Shown: positions 9,089-18,616, numbered from the stretch's first letter. The stretch: DNA of 64,000 nucleotides from Streptomyces sp. NBRC 110611 (GCF_001590865.1 NZ_BBUY01000001.1:750986-814985); one strand, 5' to 3'. The notes: generated by a model from the letters alone, not told the origin. A program made the numbers and translations.

Positions 9089-10144
9089 CTAGAACTCGTC
9101 GTCGAAGGAGACCGAGCCCTCGACCGCCACCTGGTAGGCGGAGGCCCGGCGCTCGAAGAAGTTCGTCAGCTCCTGGACGTTCTGCAGCTCCATGAAGGAG
9201 AACGGGTTCTCCGAGCCGTAGACGGGCGCGAAGCCGAGCCGCTGCAGCCGCTGGTCGGCGACGCACTGGAGGTACTCGCGCATCGACTCGGTGTTCATGC
9301 CCGGCAGGCCGTCACCGCACAGGTCCCGGCCGAACTGCAGCTCCGCCTCGACGGCCTCCTTGAGCATCTCGGTGACCTGCTGCTCCAGCTTGTCGTCGAA
9401 GAGGTCGGGCTCCTCCTCGCGGACCGTGTCCACCACCGAGAACGCGAAGTCCATATGCATGGATTCGTCGCGGAAGACCCAGTTGGTGCCGGTGGCGAGC
9501 CCGTGCAGCAGACCGCGCGAGCGGAACCAGTAGACGTAGGCGAAGGCGCCGTAGAAGAACAGGCCCTCGATGCAGGCGGCGAAGCAGATGAGGTTGAGCA
9601 GGAAGCGCCGGCGGTCGGCCTTGGTCTCCAGCCGGTCGATGCTCTCGACCGAGTCCATCCACTTGAAGCAGAACTGGGCCTTCTCCCGGATGGACGGGAT
9701 GTTCTCCACCGCGGCGAAAGCGGCCGCGCGGTCCTCCGGGTCGGGGAGGTAGGTGTCCAGCAGCGTCAGATAGAACTGGACGTGCACCGCCTCCTCGAAC
9801 AGCTGACGGCTCAGGTACAGCCGCGCCTCGGGGGAGTTGATGTGCTTGTAGAGGGTCAGGACCAGGTTGTTCGCCACGATCGAGTCGCCGGTGGCGAAGA
9901 AGGCCACCAGACGGCCGATGAGGTGCTGCTCACCGGGGGAGAGCTTGGCGAGGTCGGCGACGTCCGAGTGGAGGTCGACCTCCTCCACGGTCCAGGTGTT
10001 CTTGATCGCGTCGCGGTAGCGGTCGTAGAAGTCCGGGTACCGCATGGGGCGCAGGGTCAGCTCGAAGCCCGGGTCGAGGAGGTTCTTCTCACCGGTGGTG
10101 GCGGTGTGGGCGGCGGCCGCGTTCTTCTCGGGTGCAGTGGTCAT
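9089..10144 (-). CDS. nrdB: Ribonucleotide reductase class Ia, beta (radical) subunit
   Basis: Provides the di-iron tyrosyl radical used by NrdA to make deoxyribonucleotides. Metal-ligand motifs are visible: D in GDSIVANN, the E..H pair in EEAVHVQFY, and later carboxylates in ACIEGLFF and DESMHMDF. The radical tyrosine is present (Y four residues after the His of VHVQFY), which argues for class Ia and against the Phe-containing class Ic. The C-terminus ends SVSFDDEF, the type of tail that docks in NrdA. ATG 10144 lies two bases after the nrdA stop; an in-frame ATG at 10156 inside nrdA is an alternative. Confidence 0.95.
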   Translation of the reverse strand: MTTAPEKNAAAAHTATTGEKNLLDPGFELTLRPMRYPDFYDRYRDAIKNTWTVEEVDLHSDVADLAKLSPGEQHLIGRLVAFFATGDSIVANNLVLTLYKHINSPEARLYLSRQLFEEAVHVQFYLTLLDTYLPDPEDRAAAFAAVENIPSIREKAQFCFKWMDSVESIDRLETKADRRRFLLNLICFAACIEGLFFYGAFAYVYWFRSRGLLHGLATGTNWVFRDESMHMDFAFSVVDTVREEEPDLFDDKLEQQVTEMLKEAVEAELQFGRDLCGDGLPGMNTESMREYLQCVADQRLQRLGFAPVYGSENPFSFMELQNVQELTNFFERRASAYQVAVEGSVSFDDEF

Positions 10145-10146
10145 GA

Positions 10147-12600
10147 TTACTGGCATGCCTCGCAGGACTCGGGGTTTTCCAGGGAGCAGGCGATGGCCTC
10201 GGGGTCGGCCGCCTGCGGGGGGACGGTGGCCGCGGCGGCGGTGCCGCGGGCGGACTGGGCGATCCGGGTCGCCGGACGGGAGCGCAGGTAGTACGTGGTC
10301 TTGATGCCGCGCTTCCAGGCGTAGGCGTACATCGAGCTGAGCTTGCCGATGGTCGGCGAGGCCATGAACAGGTTCAGCGACTGGCTCTGGTCGAGGAACG
10401 GGGTACGGGCCGCGGCCATGTCGATCAGGGCGCGCTGGGGGATCTCCCAGGCGGTGCGGTACAGCGCCCGGATCTCCTCGGGGATCCAGCCGACCTCCTG
10501 CACCGAGCCGTTGGCCTCGCGCAGGGCGTCACGGGTCCGCGCGTCCCACAGCCCGTGCGCCTTCAGGTCCTCCACCAGGTAGGTGTTGACCTGGAGGAAC
10601 TCACCGGACAGGGTCTCCCGCTTGAACAGGTTGGAGACCTGCGGCTCGATGCACTCGTACACCCCGGCGATGGAGGCGATGGTCGCGGTCGGGGCGATCG
10701 CCAGCAGCAGGGAGTTGCGCATTCCGGTCGTGGCGATACGGGCGCGCAGCGCCGCCCAGCGGTCCGCCCAGCGGGGCTCGGCGTTCGGATAGTGGTCCGG
10801 GTGCAGCACACCGCGGGCGGTGCGGGTCGCGGACCAGGCCGGGTGCGGGCCGTGCCGCTCGGCGAGGTCGGCGGAGGCCTCGTACGCGGCGAGCATGATC
10901 CGCTCGGAGATCCGGGTGGACAGCTCCCGCGCCTCGGGCGAGTCGAAGGGCAGCCGCAGCCGGAAGAACACGTCCTGCAGGCCCATCAGGCCCAGACCGA
11001 CCGGGCGCCAGCGGGCGTTGGAGGCACCGGCCTGCTCGGTCGGGTAGAAGTTGATGTCCACGACGCGGTCGAGGAAGGTGACGGCGGTGCGGACGGTGGC
11101 GTCCAGCTTCTCCCAGTCCATCACCTCGGCCCCGGCGGCACCGTCCGCGGCGAGGTGCTCGGCGAGGTTGACCGACCCCAGGTTGCAGACCGCGGTCTCC
11201 CCGTCGTTCGTCACCTCCAGGATCTCGGTGCACAGGTTGGAGGAGTGCACGACCGAGCCCGGCTCGGCGGTCTGGTTGGCGGTGCGGTTGGCGGCGTCCT
11301 TGAAGGTCATCCAGCCGTTGCCGGTCTGCGCCAGGGTGCGCATCATCCGGGCGTACAGCACCCGTGCCGGGATGGTCTTGACGGCCCGGCCCTCGGCCTC
11401 GGCCCTGCGGTAGGCGGCGTCGAACTCCTCGCCCCACAAGTCCACCAGCTCCGGGGCGTCCGACGGGGAGAACAGCGACCAGTCGGCGTCCGCCTCCACC
11501 CGGCGCATGAACTCGTCCGGGATCCAGTGCGCGATGTTCAGGTTGTGCGTACGGCGGGCCTCCTCGCCGGTGTTGTCGCGCAGCTCCAGGAACTCCTCGA
11601 TGTCCGCGTGCCAGGTCTCCAGGTAGACACAGGCGGCGCCCTTGCGCCGGCCGCCCTGGTTCACCGCCGCCACCGAGGCGTCCAGCGTGCGCAGGAACGG
11701 CACGATGCCGTTGGAGTGCCCGTTCGTACCGCGGATCAGCGAACCGCGGGCGCGGATACGGGAGTACGAGAGGCCGATGCCGCCGGCGTGCTTGGAGAGC
11801 CGGGCCACCTGGTGGTACCGGCCGTAGATGGAGTCCAGCTCGTCCAGCGGCGAGTCCAGCAGATAGCACGAGGACATCTGCGGGTGGCGGGTGCCGGAGT
11901 TGAACAGGGTGGGGGAGGAGGGCAGGTAGGACAGCGAGCTGGTGAGGCGGTACAGCTCGGCGACGTCCGCGAGCGCCCTGGCGGAACGGTCCTCCGCCAG
12001 TCCGCAGGCCACCCGCAGCAGGAAGTGCTGGGGCGTCTCGATGACCTGGCGGGTGGTGGGGTGGCGCAGCAGGTAGCGGGAGTGCAGGGTGCGCAGCCCG
12101 AAGTAGCCGAAGCGGTCGTCGGCCCCTTCCGCCAGCGCGGTGTCGACCAGCGCGTCCAGCCGCTCCGCGTGCGCGCGCACGAACTCCGCCGTCTCGTCGG
12201 CGATCAGCCCCTCACGGTGGCCGACCTCGATGGAGGCGGAGAAGGCGACCGCCCCCTGTCCGGCCGCCTCCTCCGAGATCGCGAGGGTGAGCAGGCGCGC
12301 GGCGAGCCGGGAGTACTGCGGCTCGTCACCGATCAGCCCGGCCGCGGCGTCGATGGCCAGCGACCGCAGCTCGGCCTCGTCGGAGCCCGGGTGCCGGCCG
12401 CGGAGGGCGGCGGCGGCCACCTTGCCGGGGTCGGTCGCGGTGAGGTCCTCGGTCAGCCGGGTCAGGGTGCGCAGCAGGGCGACACCGGGACCGTCCTGCC
12501 CGTCCACGGCCGGTACGCCGTCGGCGGGGGCGGCAGGCGTGGTCACCGCAGGCGGCGCGGCCTCGGCGTCTGACGCGGGCTCCGTTGGCGCGATGGTCAC
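10147..12600 (-). CDS. nrdA: Ribonucleotide reductase class Ia, alpha (catalytic) subunit
   Basis: 817-residue large subunit that reduces ribonucleoside diphosphates. Active-site motifs are present: SSCYLLDS (redox Cys), SSNLCTEIL (thiyl-radical Cys with its Asn and Glu partners), and the C-terminal reducible pair in SCEACQ. Residues 1-45 are an Ala/Pro-rich extension. GTG at 12600 is preceded by GGGAGA. It is the first gene of an nrdA-nrdB operon whose leader carries a cobalamin riboswitch and NrdR-like boxes. Streptomycetes also carry a B12-dependent class II enzyme elsewhere, so repression of this operon by B12 makes biological sense. No nrdS-like gene follows nrdB here. Confidence 0.95.
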   Translation of the reverse strand: MTIAPTEPASDAEAAPPAVTTPAAPADGVPAVDGQDGPGVALLRTLTRLTEDLTATDPGKVAAAALRGRHPGSDEAELRSLAIDAAAGLIGDEPQYSRLAARLLTLAISEEAAGQGAVAFSASIEVGHREGLIADETAEFVRAHAERLDALVDTALAEGADDRFGYFGLRTLHSRYLLRHPTTRQVIETPQHFLLRVACGLAEDRSARALADVAELYRLTSSLSYLPSSPTLFNSGTRHPQMSSCYLLDSPLDELDSIYGRYHQVARLSKHAGGIGLSYSRIRARGSLIRGTNGHSNGIVPFLRTLDASVAAVNQGGRRKGAACVYLETWHADIEEFLELRDNTGEEARRTHNLNIAHWIPDEFMRRVEADADWSLFSPSDAPELVDLWGEEFDAAYRRAEAEGRAVKTIPARVLYARMMRTLAQTGNGWMTFKDAANRTANQTAEPGSVVHSSNLCTEILEVTNDGETAVCNLGSVNLAEHLAADGAAGAEVMDWEKLDATVRTAVTFLDRVVDINFYPTEQAGASNARWRPVGLGLMGLQDVFFRLRLPFDSPEARELSTRISERIMLAAYEASADLAERHGPHPAWSATRTARGVLHPDHYPNAEPRWADRWAALRARIATTGMRNSLLLAIAPTATIASIAGVYECIEPQVSNLFKRETLSGEFLQVNTYLVEDLKAHGLWDARTRDALREANGSVQEVGWIPEEIRALYRTAWEIPQRALIDMAAARTPFLDQSQSLNLFMASPTIGKLSSMYAYAWKRGIKTTYYLRSRPATRIAQSARGTAAAATVPPQAADPEAIACSLENPESCEACQ

Positions 12601-12664
12601 GTGATGTCTCCCTCACTCGGCGGGGGCCTGGAGGGGAGGGCGCGACGGGCGCACGCGGGCATAC

Positions 12665-12690
12665 CGCACCCCGTTACGGTCAGGGGTGCG
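12665..12690 (-). promoter_or_regulatory. Leader hairpin between riboswitch and nrdA
   Basis: An eight-base perfect inverted repeat (CGCACCCC / GGGGTGCG) with a ten-base loop lies between the cobalamin aptamer and the nrdA start. It is the best candidate for the expression platform, acting as a terminator-like hairpin; the mechanism is inferred. Confidence 0.5.
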
Positions 12691-12775
12691 CGGGCACACC
12701 GCGCGGCGTCCACCGGCCCAACCCTCGGGACCCGGACGTATCGACATCCGCGCCGATGGTGGCGCGGACGTACCG

Positions 12776-12890
12776 TCGGCAGGTCCTCGGACTTCACGGG
12801 CGCGCGGCCGGGCCGGCATCGGGCCACTGGCGCGCCGCCTTCACCGTTGCGGGACAGTTCCGGACTCCCACCGGATTCCCCTGCGACGAC
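12776..12890 (-). ncRNA. Cobalamin (B12) riboswitch in the nrdAB leader
   Basis: Read on the minus strand, the leader contains the aptamer hallmarks in order: GGGGAATCCGGTG (12881-12869), GGAACTGTCCCGCAACGGTGA (12861-12841), a CCAGTGG element near 12828, and the B12 box AAGTCCGAGGACCTGCC (12794-12778). These match the AdoCbl riboswitch consensus almost base for base. The position fits the B12-controlled nrdABS operon known from S. coelicolor: adenosylcobalamin binding shuts off the class Ia reductase. Confidence 0.95.
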
Positions 12891-12900
12891 AGCGAGGACG

Positions 12901-12948
12901 AGCATACATGTGGTGGTGGCTCATCGCGTGCACCCCCACATCTAGTGT
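12901..12948 (-). promoter_or_regulatory. Tandem NrdR-like boxes upstream of nrdA
   Basis: Two 16-base sites resemble the NrdR box ACACTATATCTAGTGT. The one at 12933-12948 ends ACATCTAGTGT (10 of 11 matches over that half). The one at 12901-12916 is weaker (about 10 of 16). Their starts are 32 bases apart, i.e. three helical turns, the spacing typical of paired NrdR boxes. The promoter of the leader should overlap them. Confidence 0.6.
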
Positions 12949-13041
12949 GTTGTGAGTGATCGCACGGTGTCTGTCAGTGGTCTCGCCCGGGCCGCGGGCC
13001 GGGGCGGGCACCGGGGCCGCGCACCGGGGCCGGGCGCGCGA

Positions 13042-13074
13042 ACGGGCCGCCGCGCCGGGGGCGCGACGGCCCGT
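13042..13074. terminator. Terminator after the symporter gene
   Basis: Arms of 15 bases (ACGGGCCGCCGCGCC and its near-perfect complement, one mismatch) enclose a three-base loop just downstream of the minus-strand symporter gene. Confidence 0.75.
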
Positions 13075-13094
13075 GCCCGTCAGCTGTCGGTGGC

Positions 13095-14801
13095 TCAGTG
13101 TCCGCTCGGTGCGCCTGCCGTCGCCGCCGGCAGGCCGGCCGTGGCATCCTCCTCGCCGGCGTCCGCCGTGTAGTCGGCGGGGCTGGTCTCGTCGGTGCCG
13201 TCGGGGGCCTTGACCGCCTTGAGGACGAGCGTGAGGACGACCGTCACCACGACGTTCAGCGCGAAGGCGGTCAGGCCGATGTAGCCGATCTCACCGATGC
13301 CGGGGATCTCCGCGCTGGAGCCGCCGAAGTGGGCCTGGGTCGGGCTGGCGACCCCGTAGGCCGCGAGGGTGCCGTAGAGCATGCCGGCCGCCCAGCCGGC
13401 GAGCAGCGCCCACCGGTGGAACCAGCGGGTGAACAGGCCGCCGACCAGCGCCGGCATGGTCTGCAGGATCCAGATGCCGCCCAGCAGCTGGAAGTTGATG
13501 GCGACGGTTTTGTCCATGGTCAGGACGAAGACCAGGGCGCCGACCTTCACCAGCAGCGAGACCAGCTTGGCGACCTTGTGCTCCTGCTCGGGCGTGGCGT
13601 CCCGCTTGAGGAAGTCCTTGTAGACGTTGCGGGTGAACAGGTTCGCCGCGGCGATGGACATGATGGCCGCCGGCACCAGGGCGCCGACACCGATCGCGGC
13701 GAACGCGACGCCGGCGAACCAGCTGGGGAACACGTCCTCGAACAGCTGCGGGATGGCCAGTTGCGGATTGCCCTGGATGTCCGTACCGGCCTTGATCGCC
13801 ATGAAGCCGAGCAGAGCCAGGAATCCCAGCAGCAGGGAATAGAGCGGCAGGATCGTGGTGTTGCGACGGATGACGTTGCGATTCCGGGAGGAGAGCGTGG
13901 CGGTGATGGAGTGCGGGTACATGAAGAGCGCGAGCGCCGAGCCGAGCCCCAGCGTCGCATACGCCCATTGGGCGTTGGGGCCGCTGACCAGCTCGCCGCG
14001 GGGTTTGCCGGGGACGGCACCGGGCTGGGCGAGCGCCTTGTCCGCTGCGTCGAAGATCGCGTCGAACCCGCCCAGTTTGATGGGGATATAGATGATCGCC
14101 ACGATGATGACCAGGTAGATCAGGCCGTCCTTGACGAAGGCGATCAGCGCGGGGGCGCGCAGGCCGGACGAGTAGGTGTAGGCGGCCAGCACCGCGAACC
14201 CGATCAGCAGCGGCAGGTCCTTGACGAACCAGTTGGTGTGTTCGCCGCCGCCGATGCCCATCACGTCCAGCACGGCCTGGATACCGACCAGTTGGAGCGC
14301 GATGTACGGCATGGTGGCGAGGATGCCGGTGAGCGCCACGGCCAGTGACAGGCCCTTGGAGCCGAAGCGTCCGCGCACGAAGTCGGAGGTGGTGACGTAG
14401 CCGTGCTTGTGCGAGACCGACCAGAGGCGGGGGAGGAAGGTGAAGATCAGCGGATAGACGAGGATGGTGTACGGGACGGCGAAGAAGCCGGCCGCGCCCG
14501 CCGCGTAGATGGCCGCCGGGACGGCCACGAAGGTGTACGCCGTGTAGAGGTCACCGCCGAGCAGGAACCAGGTGATCCAGGTGCCGAAGCTGCGTCCGCC
14601 CAGGCCCCATTCGTCGAGGCTGGCCGACTGCTCGGCCTTGCGCCAGCGGGCGGCGAGGAAGCCCATGACCGTCACGGCCAGGAAGAAGAAGACGAAGACG
14701 GCGAGCGCGATGCCGTTGACGCCCTGGGTGGCGGAGGCGGCGAGCGCGGCCGGGGCATCCGGGGCGTACGGTGCGCCCGCCGGGGGGCCGTTGAAGGTCA
14801 C
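13095..14801 (-). CDS. mctP: Sodium:solute symporter (MctP-type monocarboxylate permease)
   Basis: 568-residue integral membrane protein of the SSS family with about 13 helices. The early segment WGLGGRSFGTWITWFLLGGDLYT, the YPLIFTFLPRLW stretch and the RGRFGSKGLSLAVAL region resemble MctP/acetate-pyruvate uptake proteins; the substrate is inferred from similarity only. It starts at GTG 14801 and overlaps the upstream DUF3311 gene by four bases. DUF3311 plus SSS permease is a recurrent two-gene arrangement in which the small protein is likely an accessory subunit. The last 35 residues are hydrophilic and Asp/Glu/Ala-rich. Confidence 0.85.
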   Translation of the reverse strand: MTFNGPPAGAPYAPDAPAALAASATQGVNGIALAVFVFFFLAVTVMGFLAARWRKAEQSASLDEWGLGGRSFGTWITWFLLGGDLYTAYTFVAVPAAIYAAGAAGFFAVPYTILVYPLIFTFLPRLWSVSHKHGYVTTSDFVRGRFGSKGLSLAVALTGILATMPYIALQLVGIQAVLDVMGIGGGEHTNWFVKDLPLLIGFAVLAAYTYSSGLRAPALIAFVKDGLIYLVIIVAIIYIPIKLGGFDAIFDAADKALAQPGAVPGKPRGELVSGPNAQWAYATLGLGSALALFMYPHSITATLSSRNRNVIRRNTTILPLYSLLLGFLALLGFMAIKAGTDIQGNPQLAIPQLFEDVFPSWFAGVAFAAIGVGALVPAAIMSIAAANLFTRNVYKDFLKRDATPEQEHKVAKLVSLLVKVGALVFVLTMDKTVAINFQLLGGIWILQTMPALVGGLFTRWFHRWALLAGWAAGMLYGTLAAYGVASPTQAHFGGSSAEIPGIGEIGYIGLTAFALNVVVTVVLTLVLKAVKAPDGTDETSPADYTADAGEEDATAGLPAATAGAPSGH

Positions 14802-15064
14802 TGGGACGCACCGCCCTTGCGGGCGCGCTGCTCACGCTGGACGAGTTTGTACGCCACCGCCGTCAGCGCGGTCGAGATCGGCACCCACAGCATCTGGTAC
14901 CAGTAGAAGAACGGGATCCCGATGACCTTCGGCTCGACCCTGGCGTACGAACTCACCCACAGTATGGCGATGAACGGGGCGAGCAGGCACAAACCGGCAA
15001 CTATCCGGGTCGGGGTGACGATCTGTCTGCTGGTCGGCGATCCGACCGGTCCTGGTTCTGGCAT
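14798..15064 (-). CDS. DUF3311 small membrane protein
   Basis: 88 residues with two transmembrane helices (about 20-40 and 50-75, the latter containing FFYWYQMLWVPIS) and a basic C-terminus. It matches the DUF3311 family, which nearly always sits directly before an SSS symporter. ATG 15064 has GGAG nine bases upstream; the reading frame is open further upstream but that part does not resemble the family. Its stop codon overlaps the symporter start. Confidence 0.85.
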   Translation of the reverse strand: MPEPGPVGSPTSRQIVTPTRIVAGLCLLAPFIAILWVSSYARVEPKVIGIPFFYWYQMLWVPISTALTAVAYKLVQREQRARKGGASQ

Positions 15065-15298
15065 CAGCGCGGCTCCGTCCGTGGCGATGTCCCTGGTGAT
15101 CTCCTGTGCGATCGGCTGGAAATCTAGGACAGGGCCGCGGTGCCCGTCACTAGCTGTCCGCATATCGGTACGCCGTCTACGCACAGCGGGCGGCGTGGTC
15201 CGGAGAGCCGCCCGCTCCGGATGCCACGCCGCCGTGGGGCGAGGCCGCACTGCCGTGGGTGGGGCGACGTCGCGCCGCCGTAGGACTGGCCCGGCCTC

Positions 15299-16057
15299 TC
15301 AGTCCGCGGGCCGCCGCAGCCGCGCCACGAACTTGTAGCGGTCGCCGCGGTAGACCGAGCGCACCCACTCCACGGGCCGGCCCTGGGCGTCGAGCGAGTG
15401 CCGGGAGAGCATCAGCATCGGCAGGCCGACGTCGGTGCCCAGCAGGCCGGCCTCGCGCGGCGTGGCCAGCGAGGTCTCGATGGTCTCCTCGGCCTCCGCG
15501 AGGCGGACGTCGTAGACCTCGGCCAGCGCGGTGTAGAGCGAGGTGTACTTGACGAGGTTGCGGCGCAGCGCGGGGAACCGCTTGGCGGACAGATGGGTGA
15601 TCTCGATGGCCATCGGCTCACCGCTGGCCAGCCGCAGCCGTTCGATGCGCAGCACCCGGCCGCCGGGCACGATGTCCAGCAGCCCGGCGAGCCGGTCGTC
15701 GGCGGTGACATAGCCGATGTCCAGCAGCTGGGACGTCGGCTCCAGGCCCTGGGCCCGCATGTCCTCGGTGTACGAGGTCAGTTGCAGGGCCTGGGAGACC
15801 TTGGGCTTGGCCACGAAGGTGCCCTTGCCCTGGATGCGCTCCAGGCGGCCCTCGACGACCAGCTCCTGAAGGGCCTGCCGCACGGTCGTGCGCGAGGTGT
15901 CGAACTCCGCGGCGAGGGTGCGCTCGGGCGGGACGGGGGAGCCGGGCGGGAGGGTCTCGGTGATCTCCAGCAAGTGCCGTTTGAGGCGGTAGTACTTGGG
16001 CACGCGGGTGGTCCGTGTGCCGCCCCCGTTCTCGGCGCTGCCCCCGTCGGTTTCCAT
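15299..16057 (-). CDS. dasR: GntR/HutC-family global regulator DasR
   Basis: 252-residue repressor that senses aminosugar phosphates (glucosamine-6-phosphate) and controls chitin/GlcNAc use, development and antibiotic genes. The GntR winged helix covers residues about 15-85 ([21 protein letters not shown]) and the UTRA effector domain about 105-245. The sequence is very close to S. coelicolor DasR. ATG 16057 with GGAGGGG upstream gives the right N-terminus; longer frames are not supported. It is divergent from its target dasABC, and DasR sites lie in front of dasA and nagB. Confidence 0.95.
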   Translation of the reverse strand: METDGGSAENGGGTRTTRVPKYYRLKRHLLEITETLPPGSPVPPERTLAAEFDTSRTTVRQALQELVVEGRLERIQGKGTFVAKPKVSQALQLTSYTEDMRAQGLEPTSQLLDIGYVTADDRLAGLLDIVPGGRVLRIERLRLASGEPMAIEITHLSAKRFPALRRNLVKYTSLYTALAEVYDVRLAEAEETIETSLATPREAGLLGTDVGLPMLMLSRHSLDAQGRPVEWVRSVYRGDRYKFVARLRRPAD

Positions 16058-16224
16058 GACCCGCCCCTCCGACTCCTGTCGTGCTGCCGTCACCGGCTCC
16101 TCCGTACATAGCGGCTCACATCGTGGCACGGGCGGGTGCTCCGTGCTCCTTCGCAGGTCCCGGCGTGCCAGATGTCGGTCCGGTAACGGACCTGACAGCG
16201 ACTCTTATACACCCTTGACACCCC

Positions 16225-16265
16225 AAAAGGTCTAGGCCAAGCTGCGGGAACTGGTCTAAACCATT
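16225..16265 (+). promoter_or_regulatory. DasR operators (dre) upstream of dasA
   Basis: ACTGGTCTAAACCATT at 16250-16265 matches the dre consensus ACTGGTCTAGACCACT closely. A weaker site AAAGGTCTAGGCCAAG occupies 16225-16240. A TTGACA at 16215-16220 just upstream is a candidate -35, so the weak site would fall in the promoter and the strong one near the transcript start. Confidence 0.85.
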
Positions 16266-16298
16266 AAAGACCACACCCGGCCTTTAGGGGAGAGCGCG

Positions 16299-17567
16299 AT
16301 GAAGCGTGGACTCATAGCGGCGACTATGGTCGCGGGAATGCTGGTGAGTGTCGCTGCCTGTGGGTCCAGCGGCGGGAACGAGGCGGGCGCGGATGGCTTC
16401 AAGGGCCAGAAGCTGACCGTTTGGGTGATGGACGGGTCCAATCCGCCGGAATGGGCCAAGCGGGTCTCCGAACAGTTCACGAAGAAGACCGGAGCCACTG
16501 TCGATTTCAAGGTCCAGCAGTGGAACGGAATTCAGCAGAAGCTGAGCACCGCGCTCTCCGAGGACACCCCGCCGGACGTGGTGGAAATCGGCAACACCCA
16601 GACCGCCGCCTACGCCAAGGCCGGTGCCCTCGTCGATCTCGGCGATCTGAAGAAGGAGATCGGCGCCGACTGGAACGACGCCTTCAACAAGGCCTCGGTG
16701 GTGGACGGTACGCAGTACGCACTGCCCTGGTTCGCGGGCAACCGCGTGGTGATGTACAACAAGAAGATCTGGGCGCAGGCCGGCCTCAAGGAAATCCCCA
16801 GGACCCGCGCCGAGCTCTTCCGGGCCTTCGACGCCATCAAGCGGAAGACCGACGCCGAGCCGCTCTACCTCCCCGGCCAGAACTGGTACTTCTTCGACGG
16901 CCTGACCATCGGCACCGGCGCCGACCTGGTGAAGAAGGAGGGCGGCAGGTGGGTCTCCAACCTCGGCGACCCCAAGGTCTCCAAGGCCATGGACATCTAC
17001 CGGCAGTACCAGGCCTTCAGTACCGCCCCGAAGAACAAGGACGAGGCCACCCCGCAGCAGGCCGACGTCTTCGCCAAGGGGAGGACCGGCGCCGTCATCG
17101 GCATGGGCTATGAGGCGGTCACCGCCGTCAAGGCCAACCCGGATATCAAGGACGACATCGGTTTCTTCACCATTCCGGGGGAGACCGCGGACAAGCCCGA
17201 GGGCGTATTCCTCGGCGGCTCCAACTTCGCCGTCGCCGGTATGGGCAAGAAGCAGGAACTCGCCAAGGAATTCCTGAAGATCGCCCTGTCGAAGGAGAAC
17301 GACGCGCAGATGGTCAAGGAGTCCGGCTGGACCCCGAAGTCCCCGGCCCTGGCCGAGGCCGCCAAGGAGAATCCGGCTGCCGCGGCCGCCGCCCCCGCGG
17401 CACTGAAGTCCGGCGGCACCACTCCGCTGATTCCGCAGTGGGCCGCGGTGGAGAACGTACCGAACCCCATCAAGAACTATATGACCGCCGTGCTGAACGG
17501 TAAGTCCCCGGCCGATGCCGCCAAGGACATCGAATCCGAGATCAACGCACGGCTCGCCAAGCAGTAA
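16299..17567 (+). CDS. dasA: Chitobiose ABC transporter, solute-binding lipoprotein
   Basis: 422-residue extracellular binding protein of the sugar family (SBP_bac_1). The signal peptide ends in the lipobox VAAC (Cys at about residue 21), so it is lipid-anchored outside the membrane. The mature part has the family hallmarks LTVWVMDGS, a YALPWFAGNRVVMYNKKI segment and a C-terminal Ala/Lys-rich helix. ATG follows GGGGAGA. First gene of dasABC-dasD; DasA brings N,N'-diacetylchitobiose to the permease DasBC. The ATPase is not in the operon and is probably the shared MsiK encoded elsewhere. Confidence 0.95.
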   Translation: MKRGLIAATMVAGMLVSVAACGSSGGNEAGADGFKGQKLTVWVMDGSNPPEWAKRVSEQFTKKTGATVDFKVQQWNGIQQKLSTALSEDTPPDVVEIGNTQTAAYAKAGALVDLGDLKKEIGADWNDAFNKASVVDGTQYALPWFAGNRVVMYNKKIWAQAGLKEIPRTRAELFRAFDAIKRKTDAEPLYLPGQNWYFFDGLTIGTGADLVKKEGGRWVSNLGDPKVSKAMDIYRQYQAFSTAPKNKDEATPQQADVFAKGRTGAVIGMGYEAVTAVKANPDIKDDIGFFTIPGETADKPEGVFLGGSNFAVAGMGKKQELAKEFLKIALSKENDAQMVKESGWTPKSPALAEAAKENPAAAAAAPAALKSGGTTPLIPQWAAVENVPNPIKNYMTAVLNGKSPADAAKDIESEINARLAKQ

Positions 17568-17614
17568 TCCCCGGACTCGGGGAGACCGGACGGCAAGGAG
17601 GGGGAGCAGGGCCC

Positions 17615-18616
17615 ATGGCAGTGCAGCTCGACGACGCGGCGGAGCGGACCGCGCCGCACCACGACAGGGGAGGAGGCGCGCCGCCCGCCCGTGGCGGCAG
17701 ACGCGCCCAGCCGGCCGTGAGCGGCGCGCCCTACCTCCTGCTGCTGCCGGCCCTGCTCGCCACCGCCGTCTTCCTGGGCTGGCCCATGGTCCGCAATCTG
17801 GTGCTCTCCTTCCAGAACCTCAACATGAAGGAGCTGATCCAGCGCCTCACCGACTGGCGCGGGCTCGGCAACTACCAGGAGATCCTGGGCAGTGAGCAGT
17901 TCTGGCGGGTCACCCTCCGCACCCTCGTCTTCACCGCGGTCAACGTCACCCTGATCATGGTCCTCGGCGCACTGATCGGACTGCTGCTGGCCCGGCTCGG
18001 CAGCAAGATGCGCCTCACGCTGTCCCTCGCGCTGGTGCTGGCCTGGGCCATGCCGCACATCGCCGCCACCACCATCTTCCAGTGGCTCTTCGACTCCCGT
18101 TACGGCGTCGTCAACTGGGTGCTGGACCGGCTCGGCTGGCACGCGATGGCCCACTACGACTGGGTCGGCACCCAGCTGTCGACCTTCTTCGTCATCACCG
18201 TGCTGATCGTCTGGCAGTCCCTGCCGTTCGTGGCGCTCAACCTCTACGCGGCCACCACGACCGTCCCCCAGGAGCTCTACGAGGCGGCCCGGGTGGATGG
18301 CGCCGGGGCCTGGAAGGTCTTCACCTCCGTCACCTTCCCGTTCCTCAAACCGTTCTTCCTCGCCACGACGTTCCTGGAAGTCATCTGGGTCTTCAAGGCG
18401 TTCCCGCAGATCTTCGCGATCAACGAGGGCGGCCCGGACCGGCTCACCGAGACGCTGCCGATCTACGCCTTCACCGAGGGCGTCGGCAACCTCCACTTCG
18501 GGATGGGTGCTGCGATCTCGCTGCTGACGATCGTGGTGCTGCTGGCCATGACCGCGTACTACCTGCGCCTGACGCTCCGGCAGGAAGCGCGGGAGGAGAA
18601 GGAGGACGCGCTGTGA
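17615..18616 (+). CDS. dasB: Chitobiose ABC transporter permease DasB
   Basis: 333-residue inner-membrane permease with six helices after a 35-residue hydrophilic N-terminus rich in Arg/Gly. The ATPase-contact EAA loop reads ELYEAARVDGAGAWKVF. AAGGAGGGGGAG precedes ATG 17615. Overlaps dasC by four bases (GTGA), showing translational coupling. Partner of DasC in aminosugar import. Confidence 0.93.
   Translation: MAVQLDDAAERTAPHHDRGGGAPPARGGRRAQPAVSGAPYLLLLPALLATAVFLGWPMVRNLVLSFQNLNMKELIQRLTDWRGLGNYQEILGSEQFWRVTLRTLVFTAVNVTLIMVLGALIGLLLARLGSKMRLTLSLALVLAWAMPHIAATTIFQWLFDSRYGVVNWVLDRLGWHAMAHYDWVGTQLSTFFVITVLIVWQSLPFVALNLYAATTTVPQELYEAARVDGAGAWKVFTSVTFPFLKPFFLATTFLEVIWVFKAFPQIFAINEGGPDRLTETLPIYAFTEGVGNLHFGMGAAISLLTIVVLLAMTAYYLRLTLRQEAREEKEDAL

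Noticed and set aside
10555..12573. Long open frame opposite nrdA
   Set aside because: Shadow of nrdA: Gly/Val/Arg-rich, no domain, and no ribosome site; nrdA is unambiguous.
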